From positions 1,434,007 through 1,498,006 of the forward strand of contig NZ_FMAG01000001.1 of the NCBI RefSeq assembly GCF_900094585.1: a stretch of DNA of 64,000 bases. The letters run 5' to 3'. Below the pieces are notes generated by a model. That model searched no databases and had not been told where the DNA came from. It saw only the letters and a list, made by a program, of their open reading frames with translations. The position numbers were made by a program, and so were the translations under genes. The stretch is from Martinezella multihospitum. GTDB lineage: Bacteria > Pseudomonadota > Alphaproteobacteria > Rhizobiales > Rhizobiaceae. Below are positions 34,905 through 44,310 of this stretch, one piece after another; the first letter of the stretch is position 1, and each line of letters begins with the position of its first letter.

Positions 34905-37396
34905 TCGCGCCTGCCGATCTTGGAAAGAACGCTTGCCGTGCTCACGCCGAGCAGGAACGAACCGATCACGAACAGGAAGGCGTAGGACAATATGTTGCTG
35001 GAAAGCCAATTTGCGGCAATCAACCGATAATTCGTCAGCGACCAGGGTTGGGAGACGACAAAGGTGAACCGGCTCACGGGCACGGTATCGATTTTTCCCG
35101 TCTTGCCGGAATAGACCGTGATGCGGCCGCCGATCTGCGACCAGGTATTTTGCGCGGTCATTGCCTCGGCGCCGGCACGCAGGTCTCCGGCACTTGGCGC
35201 AGTGACAACGGTCCAGGTCGCGTCATTGGTAGGATTTGCCTCCTGGGCGATCAGGAAGCTATTGGCATTCGATGGGGTGAATACCTGCTCGGAACTGGGG
35301 ATGAAGCGGAGCGAGCTCAGGGTGATATCGAAATTGCGATGCATCCATTGCTGGAAGCTCTGCATCTGTCCCTGCAGCAATCCGCCGCTGATGCGGGAGC
35401 GCCAATCGGCAATCGTCACGGAAGCCTCCGGTATGCCGGCTTGGCCCGGGGCGGGTGGGCGCCAGGCGACTTGGCTCGAGGCGGAAATATTCATTTGGGT
35501 GAGGATCGTCGACGGCAGCTGCGAGACGGAACCGATGAACAGCGCATTGCGGGTCCCGACCGTACTTGGCGAGGCGGTGGGTTCCAGCGCGATGGGGTGG
35601 CCGGCGACAAGCGCCATCTGGCCGAGGAGCGTCGCGGTCGCGGACAGCGTATCGGTGTCCGCGCGGTCGATGAAGAGTGCGGTCGGTTCGGTTTGGCGAT
35701 TGTAGGGATAGCCGGTGCCGGCAAGGGCTGCGAGGTTAGGTCGTTGTGCGACCCTTGCAAAATCCGGGACGGTGAACTGGCTGGTATCGAACAATGCAAA
35801 GCGTGGCGTCGTGCTCGAGGTCGCCGCAGGCGCGCAGGCGGCATCCTCCTCTGCCAGCAACATGGCTTCAAGCGTGATCGTGTTCAGGCCGGGCTTGAAA
35901 TGCCGCATGGTGATGCGGATGGGCAATTGCCGGAAGATGCCGCCGCCGGTCACCGTGATCGGCTTGGTCGTGGCGATACTGCCGTTGACATAGACGTCGA
36001 TATGGCTGCCCGGACGCACATCCTTGGCATAGGCCGCATCGAGCAGGATGGTGGCCTCGCCATAGGCATTCGCATAGAAATCGGACGGGATTGCCACGTT
36101 GAAACTTGTATGGAAACGCCGCCCGGAAAATTCCGTCGTCCTGACACCTAGCTGTTCGAAGGAAAGGCTGGTGCCCGAGTAGATCAGCGGGGCATCGGGT
36201 GCCGACCATCGTTGCGTTACCAGCAGATCGCGACGGGTATCGGGGTCGCGGTCGGTCGGCGAAACAACCATGTCGATCGCAGATGCGATCGCCTGCCAGG
36301 ACGGACCGCTGATAAGGAGAAGCTGCTGGCCGCTGCGTGGGTCCGTCGCAAACGTCGCCAGGGCCCCATTTTGCGCTGCGACCGGAACGGCAAAGACGGG
36401 CTGTAGCTCCGCTGGCGTGCCGACGACGACGGTCATCTTGCCTGGGCCTGACGCGGGTAGCGCATCCGTGCCGAACGAAAAGGTTTCGTTCGGCATTCCG
36501 CTCAAAAGCGCCAATCCCTGCGCCAGACGCAGGATCGGTTTGGTCGTTCCCGGTTGGGCGAGTGCCGGAACGACCAGATTGAACTGCGTCTTGCCGGTGC
36601 CGTCGACACCGATCGCGCGGATTGCGTCGGTTGTCGACAGTTTTTCCGCTTCGCGCCCGGCGAAGCTGAGATAAGTTCTTGCGGGATCGATATCGGACCA
36701 GAGCTCGTAGGTCGACGGAATATCGCAGTCGACGCGGTGCCGCTGCGTCGCCTCGAAGGTCAACAGATTGGCGCCGGGCTGCAGGAGCCCGCGCGGGATA
36801 TCGAAGCTGATATCCGACTCGTTGTCCGATGAGCCGATCTGCTGCTGATGTACGGCGCGGTCATTTACGAAGACGGTAAGCTGCGATGCCTCGGGGGCGA
36901 CGACGACGGCGTTCTGATAGGCAAAGCTAAGTTTTGCGGGTGCCGCGGCCTGCTCCGGCGTCAGATAGATCGACCAGGACTTGCGATCGGCTTCTCCCTC
37001 CAATCGCAGCTTTGCGAAGGGAACAACATAGCGCCGAAATGCCGATGGGTCGGTACTGGCGGCAATCTGTCTCGCCTTCGGCGCCACTTGCGGTGTCGTC
37101 TGGGTGGGGGCGACAGGGATTGCGACCTCCGGCACTGCCGTTTGCGGAGTAACGGCCGGCGGCGTCATGACCAGGGGCGGAGTAGCTTGAGGAGCGACGG
37201 TCTGTGGCGCAACGGTCTGAGGTGCTGTGACCGGGGGCACCGTCGCCTTCGGCGGCTCTGTCTGCGGCGTTATGATCTGAGGCACCGTCGGCGCTTCGCC
37301 TTTCGGCCGCTCGCCGGACATGTCGAAAGGCATCATCTGTGCCTGTGCTGTAACGGCGCCAAGGAGAAGCAGGAGGGCAGGGAGGGCGCGGTTCAT
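34901..37396 (-). CDS. bcsB: Cellulose synthase periplasmic subunit BcsB
   Basis: An 831-residue periplasmic, membrane-anchored subunit that guides the glucan chain from BcsA. It begins with a signal peptide (NRALPALLLLLGAVTAQA), then a Pro/Thr/Gln-rich linker with repeated TAPQTVAPQ-like units up to about residue 110. The BcsB fold follows, with alternating carbohydrate-binding-like and flavodoxin-like domains. A C-terminal membrane helix (ILSYAFLFVIGSFLLGV) ends in a short basic tail. ATG 37396 overlaps the bcsA stop. The repetitive linker is longer than in enterobacterial BcsB. Confidence 0.92.
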   Translation of the reverse strand: MNRALPALLLLLGAVTAQAQMMPFDMSGERPKGEAPTVPQIITPQTEPPKATVPPVTAPQTVAPQTVAPQATPPLVMTPPAVTPQTAVPEVAIPVAPTQTTPQVAPKARQIAASTDPSAFRRYVVPFAKLRLEGEADRKSWSIYLTPEQAAAPAKLSFAYQNAVVVAPEASQLTVFVNDRAVHQQQIGSSDNESDISFDIPRGLLQPGANLLTFEATQRHRVDCDIPSTYELWSDIDPARTYLSFAGREAEKLSTTDAIRAIGVDGTGKTQFNLVVPALAQPGTTKPILRLAQGLALLSGMPNETFSFGTDALPASGPGKMTVVVGTPAELQPVFAVPVAAQNGALATFATDPRSGQQLLLISGPSWQAIASAIDMVVSPTDRDPDTRRDLLVTQRWSAPDAPLIYSGTSLSFEQLGVRTTEFSGRRFHTSFNVAIPSDFYANAYGEATILLDAAYAKDVRPGSHIDVYVNGSIATTKPITVTGGGIFRQLPIRITMRHFKPGLNTITLEAMLLAEEDAACAPAATSSTTPRFALFDTSQFTVPDFARVAQRPNLAALAGTGYPYNRQTEPTALFIDRADTDTLSATATLLGQMALVAGHPIALEPTASPSTVGTRNALFIGSVSQLPSTILTQMNISASSQVAWRPPAPGQAGIPEASVTIADWRSRISGGLLQGQMQSFQQWMHRNFDITLSSLRFIPSSEQVFTPSNANSFLIAQEANPTNDATWTVVTAPSAGDLRAGAEAMTAQNTWSQIGGRITVYSGKTGKIDTVPVSRFTFVVSQPWSLTNYRLIAANWLSSNILSYAFLFVIGSFLLGVSTASVLSKIGRRE

Positions 37397-39585
37397 CAGC
37401 TTCTGGCCTTCGCATCCTGCCGCTGCTGCGTGCGATCGGAGCCAACACCCCGGAACAGGTAGATCAGGCCGCGGCTGGTCTGATAGAGCGACATGCTCAG
37501 GAACCAGAAGGTTCCGCGGATGATGCCCGGATTGCGCCGCCGTGCCTGTTGGAACTTCGTCCATTGATCGGAATTGGCAAAGACGAGGTCGGCAATCAGG
37601 CGATGGTCGGCAGCACCCCTCGGAACATATTGGCAGCCGATCGCGGTAATATCACCCATCTGCTCGACATTGCGAACGATGACCGACAAAGTCACCATGT
37701 CGGCGCCGCTATAGGGCTGGAAGCGGATGATGGCTTCCGAGCCGATCTTGACCGGTTCCATATCCTTGTTGAAGACGTTCAACCTGGCGCCATGGACGGA
37801 GACGTCCTCTATGGAGGCGGAATTCCAACGGCCGTCGACACCGAACTCGCTGCGGCGGTCGACCCTGACGCGCCGCGAAGAGGCACGCTCGCCGCGTTCG
37901 GAGACGACGCCGAGTGCGCAGCCGGAAAGGACGAGGTTGATGATGTTCCAGCCGCCGACCACAAGGGTGACGTCGGCTTTATAAGGCTCCGCATAGATAC
38001 GATATATGGTGACCGCCAGCGCGATGATCTGAACGGCGAAGATGACGAAGAACGGACGGCTGATTTCCGAAAGCCGGCTGACGGCGATGGATTCGTCTTT
38101 GGCCGTGACCTTGAAGGTCGGTTTGCGGGGATTGAGCATGACTGAGACGACGGCCGGCAACAGGTGCACCGTCTGTACATATTCGTAGAGCTCGGAAATC
38201 CATGGCCAGCGGAACGACCCATAAAGATAGTTCTGCATCATCAGGTTCACGAGCATATAGGCAAGCGTATAGGCGAGGAACTCGCTGCCTGATGCCGTGA
38301 AGATCTCGAGATCGAAGAAGAGATAGAAGAGCGGCGCAAACAGGAAGATAACGCGCGGAAACGGAAACAGCCAGAACAGCGTCGACGACATGTAGCAGAG
38401 GCGCTGCGGCAGCGTCAGCCCGCGCTTCAGAAGCGGGAAGCGGAAGCGAAGGATCTGCATCATGCCTTGCGCCCAGCGGCTGCGCTGGCCGATGAAGCTT
38501 GCGAAAGTCGCCGGCTGCAGGCCGGCAATCAGCGGCTTGTCGACATAGATGCTGTTCCAGCCGGCGCCATGAAGCGCAAGCGCGGTTTCGCAGTCTTCCG
38601 TGATGCTGATGCCGCTAAAGCCATTTTGCGATTGCAGCGCATTGCGGCTGAGCACGGCGGCCGAACCGCAGAAGAAGGCGGCATTCCATTTGTCGAGGCC
38701 GCGCTGGATGATGCCGTAGAACATCTCGTTCTCGCTCGGCATGCTGTCGAAGGTGCGCAGGTTGCGCTCCAACGGATCCGGATTGATGAAAAAATGCGGG
38801 GTCTGAACGAGAAAAAGCTTCGGGTCGTCCTCGAAGTAGCCGACGGTTTCGCGAAGGAAATCGCGCGCAGGCGCATGGTCGGCATCGAAAACGGCGATCA
38901 GTTCGCCGCTCGAATGCTCCAGCCCGTTGTTGAGGTTGCCTGCCTTGGCATGTTCGTTGCGATCGCGCGTCAGATATTCGACATCCAGATCGACGCAGAG
39001 CCGCTTGAGTTCGTCGTGGCGGGCAATTGCGGCCTGCGATTCCAAAATCTTGGTCGAATTGCGCTTCTGCAATGTGCCGCCATCGTCGAGCAGCCACACT
39101 TTGAGCTTGTCGGCCGGATAGTCCATCGCCTTGGCGGAGGCAAGCGTGTTGGCAAGAAGGTTGGTGTCTTCATTATAGGACGGCACGAAGACATCGACGC
39201 TCGGAAAGTGCTTGGTTTCGGAGGCGCGCCTGGTGCGCGGCGGCAGGGGAGTGGCGACGATGAAGAGGCTGAGCATCAGCATCGCGACGTTGTACATTTC
39301 CGCCAGATAGAGCAGCAGGCCGGGAATGAAGTTTTCCAGCTGATTGACGGGCGGTATCGTATAGGACGTGCGCCAATAGACATAGCGCAGAACGATCGCG
39401 GTACCGAAGGCAAGCGCCACGAGTCGCCAGGTTCCCTGACGCTTGAGGATCTTGATGATCGCCATCAGGGTGACGACCACGGTGCTGGCAATCAACTGCG
39501 TTTGAAGGTTGACCGGTAACGTAATCAGCAGGATCCCGCATAGCGCTATCACGGCCCATATCAAGATGCTGCGTGCAGTATGCAT
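37396..39585 (-). CDS. bcsA: Cellulose synthase catalytic subunit BcsA with PilZ domain
   Basis: A 729-residue inner-membrane family 2 glycosyltransferase that polymerises UDP-glucose into beta-1,4-glucan. N-terminal membrane helices lead to the GT2 domain with LLDDGG (about residues 165-170), FDADHAP (about 233), the catalytic TED in SITEDCE (about 329) and QRSRW (about 367). Further membrane helices follow. The PilZ domain has RASSR (RxxxR, about 567-571) and DVSVHG (DxSxxG, about 594-599), the c-di-GMP ligands, so activity should depend on c-di-GMP. ATG 39585 follows GAAGGGA; an ATG eleven codons earlier is less well placed. Confidence 0.95.
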   Translation of the reverse strand: MHTARSILIWAVIALCGILLITLPVNLQTQLIASTVVVTLMAIIKILKRQGTWRLVALAFGTAIVLRYVYWRTSYTIPPVNQLENFIPGLLLYLAEMYNVAMLMLSLFIVATPLPPRTRRASETKHFPSVDVFVPSYNEDTNLLANTLASAKAMDYPADKLKVWLLDDGGTLQKRNSTKILESQAAIARHDELKRLCVDLDVEYLTRDRNEHAKAGNLNNGLEHSSGELIAVFDADHAPARDFLRETVGYFEDDPKLFLVQTPHFFINPDPLERNLRTFDSMPSENEMFYGIIQRGLDKWNAAFFCGSAAVLSRNALQSQNGFSGISITEDCETALALHGAGWNSIYVDKPLIAGLQPATFASFIGQRSRWAQGMMQILRFRFPLLKRGLTLPQRLCYMSSTLFWLFPFPRVIFLFAPLFYLFFDLEIFTASGSEFLAYTLAYMLVNLMMQNYLYGSFRWPWISELYEYVQTVHLLPAVVSVMLNPRKPTFKVTAKDESIAVSRLSEISRPFFVIFAVQIIALAVTIYRIYAEPYKADVTLVVGGWNIINLVLSGCALGVVSERGERASSRRVRVDRRSEFGVDGRWNSASIEDVSVHGARLNVFNKDMEPVKIGSEAIIRFQPYSGADMVTLSVIVRNVEQMGDITAIGCQYVPRGAADHRLIADLVFANSDQWTKFQQARRRNPGIIRGTFWFLSMSLYQTSRGLIYLFRGVGSDRTQQRQDAKARS

Positions 39586-39645
39586 CGGTGTCCCTTCAAA
39601 GGTATTGCCAGACGCCATCCTGGCGCCCCCAAGCAGTGCCGCCCG

Positions 39646-40623
39646 CTAGCGGCACCCCTGAGATATGCCAGTTGCTCCGTTACAGTCCGGTAAAGGCACG
39701 ATGATATTGCTTGCGGTATTTACAGGCGGCGGCGCAACCATCGAACTTGCACCATTCGCGCCATTCATCTGCGGCTGATCGGTCTGCCCATCCGGCAGCG
39801 GTACGCGCGGGCCGATCATCGGCGGCAGAACTGGTGCCGTCTGCGGCTGTGTCATGACCGGTCGGCGCACGGCTGTAGGGCGCGGTGCGACCGGGCGGTT
39901 CTGGTAGCCGATGCTGATCGGTGCCGTGCGATAAGGGATGGCGTCGGGATAGACCGGTTCGCCGGGCTTGCCTAAAACGGCATCAGCGCCGCGCGGTGCA
40001 CCAAAAGGGTTGAGCGCTGCGCCGGTAAAATGGCCGGCGATCGTATAGCCGTAGACGGTGCTCAACAGCTGGCGTTCGCTCGCATGGGCGTCGCAGAGCC
40101 GGATGCGCACCTGCACCATGCCGAAATTACGCTGATCCTGCGGCGGCGCAAAGCCGGCCTTCACCTGTTGCCAGGCATAAAGACAGGTATCGCCGGCATG
40201 GCTCTGGCCGGAGGCATAACCAAAGGGACCGTAATTGTTCTGAACGAAGGTCGCCGAGCGGGCGAGCCGCACGCCAGGCACTGCGGCTGCCATTTCGCGA
40301 GCAATCGCGCCTTCGCTGATCGTATTGTAGGGCCGGCTTCCTAGCGCGGGACTTGAACCCGTTAGCCCAAGAAACTGAACCTTGAGGAAATTCTGGCCTG
40401 AGACGGAAGACGAGGTGGAAAGCGCGATCGTCTGCTCGACATCCTTGGCATGCCTGCGCTCGACCACATTGACGATCGCCGGTCCGCCGGGCGGTGGAAA
40501 GGCCAGTGCCTTGTCACTCGTAACCGTTTCCACGCCGATCGACTGACGAACCTGGCCGGTCGTCGTGCAGCCGGCGCCGAGGCAGGCCAATATCATCAAC
40601 GTTATCGTCTTTGAAAAATGCAT
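39646..40623 (-). CDS. bcsN: Cellulose biosynthesis lipoprotein BcsN
   Basis: A 325-residue protein that opens the cellulose operon. The N-terminus (HFSKTITLMILACLGAGCTTTG) has a lipobox LGAGC, so it should be a lipoprotein anchored at the new Cys. The C-terminal third is Pro/Gln/Thr-rich. Position directly before bcsA and overall length match BcsN of Rhizobium and Agrobacterium, a family restricted to these operons and needed for cellulose production in some species; its molecular role is not established. A 60-base gap separates it from bcsA. Confidence 0.82.
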   Translation of the reverse strand: MHFSKTITLMILACLGAGCTTTGQVRQSIGVETVTSDKALAFPPPGGPAIVNVVERRHAKDVEQTIALSTSSSVSGQNFLKVQFLGLTGSSPALGSRPYNTISEGAIAREMAAAVPGVRLARSATFVQNNYGPFGYASGQSHAGDTCLYAWQQVKAGFAPPQDQRNFGMVQVRIRLCDAHASERQLLSTVYGYTIAGHFTGAALNPFGAPRGADAVLGKPGEPVYPDAIPYRTAPISIGYQNRPVAPRPTAVRRPVMTQPQTAPVLPPMIGPRVPLPDGQTDQPQMNGANGASSMVAPPPVNTASNIIVPLPDCNGATGISQGCR

Positions 40624-40871
40624 CTCTTAGATCGCGGCAATCCTGTGTGGTCACATTCATCGCAAATTGCGCGACGGTCTTTGGAATCAAGTCCTTGTAT
40701 TCACTATAGCAAATAAAGGTGATTATGGTTAACCAAGGGTTAATTTTGACCGATTGGCGTGCCGCAAGAGGCCAGAAATGCACGCCGAATGCGCTCCGTC
40801 GCGCCGAATGCACGAAGAGTGATATCTAGTCGGAGATCAAGCTGCAACTTTAGGCCGCAAGCCTATGAATT
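40624..40871. promoter_or_regulatory. Intergenic region upstream of bcsN
   Basis: No gene is seen. The AT-rich part contains the palindrome GGTTAACC followed by GGGTTAA and, on the minus strand, a TATAGT that could serve as the bcs -10. Two copies of GCCGAATGC about 20 bases apart (near 40780-40815) flank the 3' end of the esterase gene. No RirA-type site was found here. Confidence 0.4.
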
Positions 40872-41780
40872 TCAGATCGATTTCTTTCTTCGAAATGCGA
40901 TCTGTACGGCCCGGTTCAGCGCGACCGGGAGGACCGACATGTGGTTCTCTCCGGCATATTCCTCAAAGGTGATCGTTCCTGTGGATGACGCCAGTTTGGT
41001 CCATCTCTCAGCCATGTCGCGAGCGAGTTCTACCGTGCGCGTTTCCTTTGCCCGTTCCCGTCGTTTTTGCTCTTCGGCTGTGCCTTTATGGAAGGGCGCG
41101 AGGATCTCGCCTTCATACTGACCGGCGGAAAGATGCAGTTCCGTACCCAGCGGCTCCTTGTGCCTGTCCAGGAACTCTCTCTCCATCGAAAGAATAGCGG
41201 CATCTTCCCAGTAGATCGCTGGGCTTGCGGAAATCCAGCGGCTGAAGGCATTGGGTTTACGAAACAGTGCGTAGAGCGTGAACAGGCCACCGAACGAATG
41301 GCCGAAAAGCGTCTGGCGTGAGCGGTCGACCGGTAGCTGCTGCTCTATCCAGGGCTTGAGCTCGTCTTCGATCAGCGTCAGAAAGCGCTCGCCGCCGCCG
41401 GTCCTTACATCCGGCGTATCGGGGAAAAATGGCGGATAGACCCGTCCGGGCGGCGGGCTCAAATCCCAGGAGCGGCGAAGCGGATCATAGGGCTCGTCCG
41501 TGGGATAGCCGATGGCGACGATCACGCCTTCCGCGACATTGGTCCCGTTCGGATAGCTCGCCTGCACTTTCAGGGCGTCGACAGCGGTCGCAAAACAGGC
41601 GTTGCCGTCGGTCAGGTACAGGATCGGCCAACCCTCCGGCGGTGCCGGTTTGTCGGGACGGTAGAGAAGGATCCTGTGAGGATGATCGGCGTTGTCAAAC
41701 TTCAGGTCAGCGAATGTGCAGCCGGGAAGGGTGACCGGTGCCAGCATGGCAGCGGCATTGTGTGATGAGGTGTGCGACAT
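40872..41780 (-). CDS. Siderophore esterase, IroE/BesA-like alpha/beta hydrolase
   Basis: A 302-residue alpha/beta hydrolase of the esterase D/enterochelin esterase-like family. The nucleophile is Ser162 in LFGHSFGG, the oxyanion side is YLTDGNA, and the catalytic His is expected in AGENHMS near the C-terminus. Related proteins (Fes, IroE, BesA) hydrolyse ester bonds of cyclic trilactone siderophores to release iron. No signal peptide is seen from the chosen ATG 41780 (GGAAAG upstream), so it should act in the cytoplasm. It is divergent from the TonB receptor and has its own TGA-N9-TCA site, suggesting iron control. An ester-linked siderophore is implied. Confidence 0.82.
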   Translation of the reverse strand: MSHTSSHNAAAMLAPVTLPGCTFADLKFDNADHPHRILLYRPDKPAPPEGWPILYLTDGNACFATAVDALKVQASYPNGTNVAEGVIVAIGYPTDEPYDPLRRSWDLSPPPGRVYPPFFPDTPDVRTGGGERFLTLIEDELKPWIEQQLPVDRSRQTLFGHSFGGLFTLYALFRKPNAFSRWISASPAIYWEDAAILSMEREFLDRHKEPLGTELHLSAGQYEGEILAPFHKGTAEEQKRRERAKETRTVELARDMAERWTKLASSTGTITFEEYAGENHMSVLPVALNRAVQIAFRRKKSI

Positions 41781-41842
41781 GGCCTTTCCGGCTGACCGAT
41801 CATATGGGGCGCTGGAGCAGCAGGCGCCGATATTCGAAAAGA

Positions 41843-41857
41843 TGATGAAATTTCTCA
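41843..41857. promoter_or_regulatory. RirA-type iron-responsive operator (esterase side)
   Basis: TGA-TGAAATTTC-TCA fits the TGA-N9-TCA iron-responsive operator of rhizobia exactly. It lies 63-77 bases upstream of the esterase start, where a repressor could block transcription. The motif is short, so the support is mainly its promoter position and the presence of further copies in the locus. Confidence 0.6.
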
Positions 41858-41988
41858 TATTATGGGTGGCGCGATTTGGCAAGCGGGCCAAATGCTTTGC
41901 TAAGCGCAATTTTCAGGTGTCTTCCGCAATCCCGTGCTCGGCCACCGGGGCCATTCTGCAACATGAGAGTGGAAACCAATAAAAAATA

Positions 41989-42003
41989 TGACTCTTGTAC
42001 TCA
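41989..42003. promoter_or_regulatory. RirA-type iron-responsive operator (receptor side)
   Basis: TGA-CTCTTGTAC-TCA matches TGA-N9-TCA, 75-89 bases upstream of the receptor start codon, in an AT-rich stretch suited to a promoter. Together with the site at 41843 it gives each divergent gene its own operator. Confidence 0.62.
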
Positions 42004-42077
42004 TGTATTCTTGACGCCGGCTGCGCCTGCGAACTAATTTGCGCCATCTTTTCAAAACGGGCAGGCGCAAAGGGCTT

Positions 42078-44267
42078 ATGAAGCAGAAATCCCATAATTA
42101 TATCAGTAATTTGACACGTAAGAGATTCCACCGTGCAAGCGGCGCCACCGCACTTGCGACAGTGTTTGCCTTAAGTGGAAATGCCTTCGCGCAGGACGCT
42201 GCGGCCGATGCGAACAATGGAAATGCCACCCAGCTCGCGCCGATCGTCGTCAGCGGCCAATCGAGCGACGCAAGTGATAATACGACCGTAGCGGCGAAGA
42301 AGAGCCAGGGCGCCACCAAGATCAATACGCCTCTGGTCGAAACCCCTCGCTCGGTTTCGGTGGTGACCAGGAAGGAATTGGAAGAGCGCGGTGCGCAGGA
42401 TATTACCGAGGCGGTGCGTTATTCGGCTGGCGTTCAGACCGGCTCTTATGGCTTCGATCCGCGCTTCGACCAGATCTATATTCGCGGCAATGATGTCACG
42501 ACCGACGGTGATTATCGCGACGGGCTGCGCCAGCCCTACATGAATTATGCGATGTTCCGGACCGATCCTTATGCGCTCGATCGCGTCGAGATCATCAAGG
42601 GGCCGGTGTCCGTGCTCTATGGTGCCGGTTCGCCGGGCGGTATCGTCAACAAGATATCGAAACTGCCGACGGATGAGACGATCAGGGAGGTCGGTGTTCT
42701 CTATGGAACATCGGATCGTGCCCAGACGATGTTCGATTTCGGCGGTCGGGTCAATCAAGACGATGACAGCATGCTGTATCGCATCGTCGGCCTGGCGCGA
42801 AAGGGTGACACCAATTTCGATATCGCCGATGACCGCTATCTGATCCAGCCGTCCTTCACCTGGAAGCCGGATGACACGACGAAAATTACCATCTATGGCT
42901 CGGCGCAATCGACGGAAACGGATGCCAATGTCGGCGCAATGATCGGCCCCGACGGCAATGTTCTCGATTATCGCGACAGCGACCCGGATTACGATTATCA
43001 GAGGACCAAGCAGCAGCAGGTCGGCTATCAGTTCGAGCACGAGTTCGACGGCGGCTTCACCTTCCGTCAGAACCTTCGTTTTTCGCATCTTGACCTGAAA
43101 TCGCGCTATCTCAGCACCCTCGATTGGGTAGGAGACGTCGCGCAACGCTATGCGACCGCGATCGGCGACAGGATGAATGTCTTTCAGGTCGACAACCAGC
43201 TTGAATCCAAATTCAATACCGGTGCGGCTGCCCATACCATGCTGTTCGGTCTCGACTATACCCGTATGAGCGATTCGTTCGCCTATGGGATGGATGCAAC
43301 GACCAGTCCCGCCTATGACTTCGATATCGATAATCCGACCTATGGAGTATCGAGTCCGACGCCGGCCTATAATTTCAGCCGGGTCGATGCCAGTCTGCAG
43401 CAGTTCGGCGCCTATGCCCTGGATCAGATCGAACTCGACAAATGGCGCTTCACGCTCGGCGGGCGTCAGACCTGGGTGAAGCAGTCGACCGACACCACCA
43501 TTGTTTCCACCGATACGACCACGAACGACAGCCTCAACAAGAATGCATTTTCCTACCAGCTCGGCGCGCTCTATCTTTTCGACAATGGCATTGCGCCCTT
43601 CACAAGCTATTCGACCTCCTTCAATCCGGTCACGCAGCGGTCTGCATCCGGTAGCATCCTCGATCCCACCAAGGGCGAGCAGTATGAGCTTGGCGTGAAA
43701 TACCAGCCGCCGGGCACCGACATTCTGCTCTCGGCGGTTGCCTATCATCTCGTCGAGAAGAACAAGCCGGTTCTGGTCGACCCGCTGACACTCGTTTACG
43801 CTTCGCTTGGCGAGGTGACCAACAAGGGGATCGAGCTCGAGGCCAGGGCGAATATTACTGACGGCTGGGATGTGGTTGCGGCTTATGCCTATAACCATTC
43901 CGAAATCACGCGTGGCGACGATGCCGGCAACGCGCCTGCCGTGACGCCAAAGAACATCGCCAGCCTTTGGTCGAACTATACGTTCCAGGATGATTCCGCC
44001 GCGAAGGGCCTGACTGTCGGTGCCGGCATTCGTTATACGGGCGAGACCTATACCAGCACGGCAAACACGGCGAAGAATGATGCAAGCGTCTATCTGGATG
44101 CGGCTGTCTCTTATGACTTCGGCGCGGTCGACCAGAAATATAAGGGCCTGACGGCATCCGTCGATGTTCGCAACATCGCCAACCGCCGCCTGACGGTCTG
44201 CAACGAGGGCTATTGCTACCTCGGACAGGGCCGCAACATCACGGCGTCATTGAAGTATCGCTGGTAA
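42078..44267 (+). CDS. TonB-dependent ferric siderophore receptor
   Basis: A 729-residue outer-membrane receptor. A signal peptide ends near GNAFAQD. A TonB box-like APIVVSGQ follows near residue 55. The plug domain (VVTRKELEERGAQDITEAVRYSAGV, then IYIRGND and VEIIKGPVSVLYGAGSPGGIVN) precedes a 22-strand barrel ending in the aromatic KYRW, the expected barrel-insertion end. The plug pattern is that of the FhuA/FoxA/FpvA siderophore receptor branch. ATG 42078 is preferred to TTG 42039 because AAAGGG precedes it and the signal peptide fits. Iron control is implied by the upstream operator. A strong hairpin terminator follows. Confidence 0.93.
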   Translation: MKQKSHNYISNLTRKRFHRASGATALATVFALSGNAFAQDAAADANNGNATQLAPIVVSGQSSDASDNTTVAAKKSQGATKINTPLVETPRSVSVVTRKELEERGAQDITEAVRYSAGVQTGSYGFDPRFDQIYIRGNDVTTDGDYRDGLRQPYMNYAMFRTDPYALDRVEIIKGPVSVLYGAGSPGGIVNKISKLPTDETIREVGVLYGTSDRAQTMFDFGGRVNQDDDSMLYRIVGLARKGDTNFDIADDRYLIQPSFTWKPDDTTKITIYGSAQSTETDANVGAMIGPDGNVLDYRDSDPDYDYQRTKQQQVGYQFEHEFDGGFTFRQNLRFSHLDLKSRYLSTLDWVGDVAQRYATAIGDRMNVFQVDNQLESKFNTGAAAHTMLFGLDYTRMSDSFAYGMDATTSPAYDFDIDNPTYGVSSPTPAYNFSRVDASLQQFGAYALDQIELDKWRFTLGGRQTWVKQSTDTTIVSTDTTTNDSLNKNAFSYQLGALYLFDNGIAPFTSYSTSFNPVTQRSASGSILDPTKGEQYELGVKYQPPGTDILLSAVAYHLVEKNKPVLVDPLTLVYASLGEVTNKGIELEARANITDGWDVVAAYAYNHSEITRGDDAGNAPAVTPKNIASLWSNYTFQDDSAAKGLTVGAGIRYTGETYTSTANTAKNDASVYLDAAVSYDFGAVDQKYKGLTASVDVRNIANRRLTVCNEGYCYLGQGRNITASLKYRW

Positions 44268-44276
44268 GCTTCCTGC

Positions 44277-44310
44277 GGGCGCTGCGGCTTGCAGCGCCCA
44301 TCTTTATTCT
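44277..44310 (+). terminator. Rho-independent terminator after the receptor gene
   Basis: A perfect 9-bp GC-rich stem GGGCGCTGC/GCAGCGCCC (44277-44299) with a GGCTT loop begins ten bases after the receptor stop and is followed by ATCTTTATTCT. The T-tract is interrupted but the stem is strong. Confidence 0.7.

Noticed and set aside
36900..37330. Repetitive Pro/Thr/Gln coding stretch in bcsB as a possible tandem repeat element
   Set aside because: The repeats are in frame, imperfect and encode a periplasmic linker; no independent mobile or CRISPR-like structure.
42171..43898. 575-codon minus-strand frame opposite the TonB receptor gene
   Set aside because: Composition is Ile/Arg/Gly biased without motifs; the plus strand encodes a textbook receptor.
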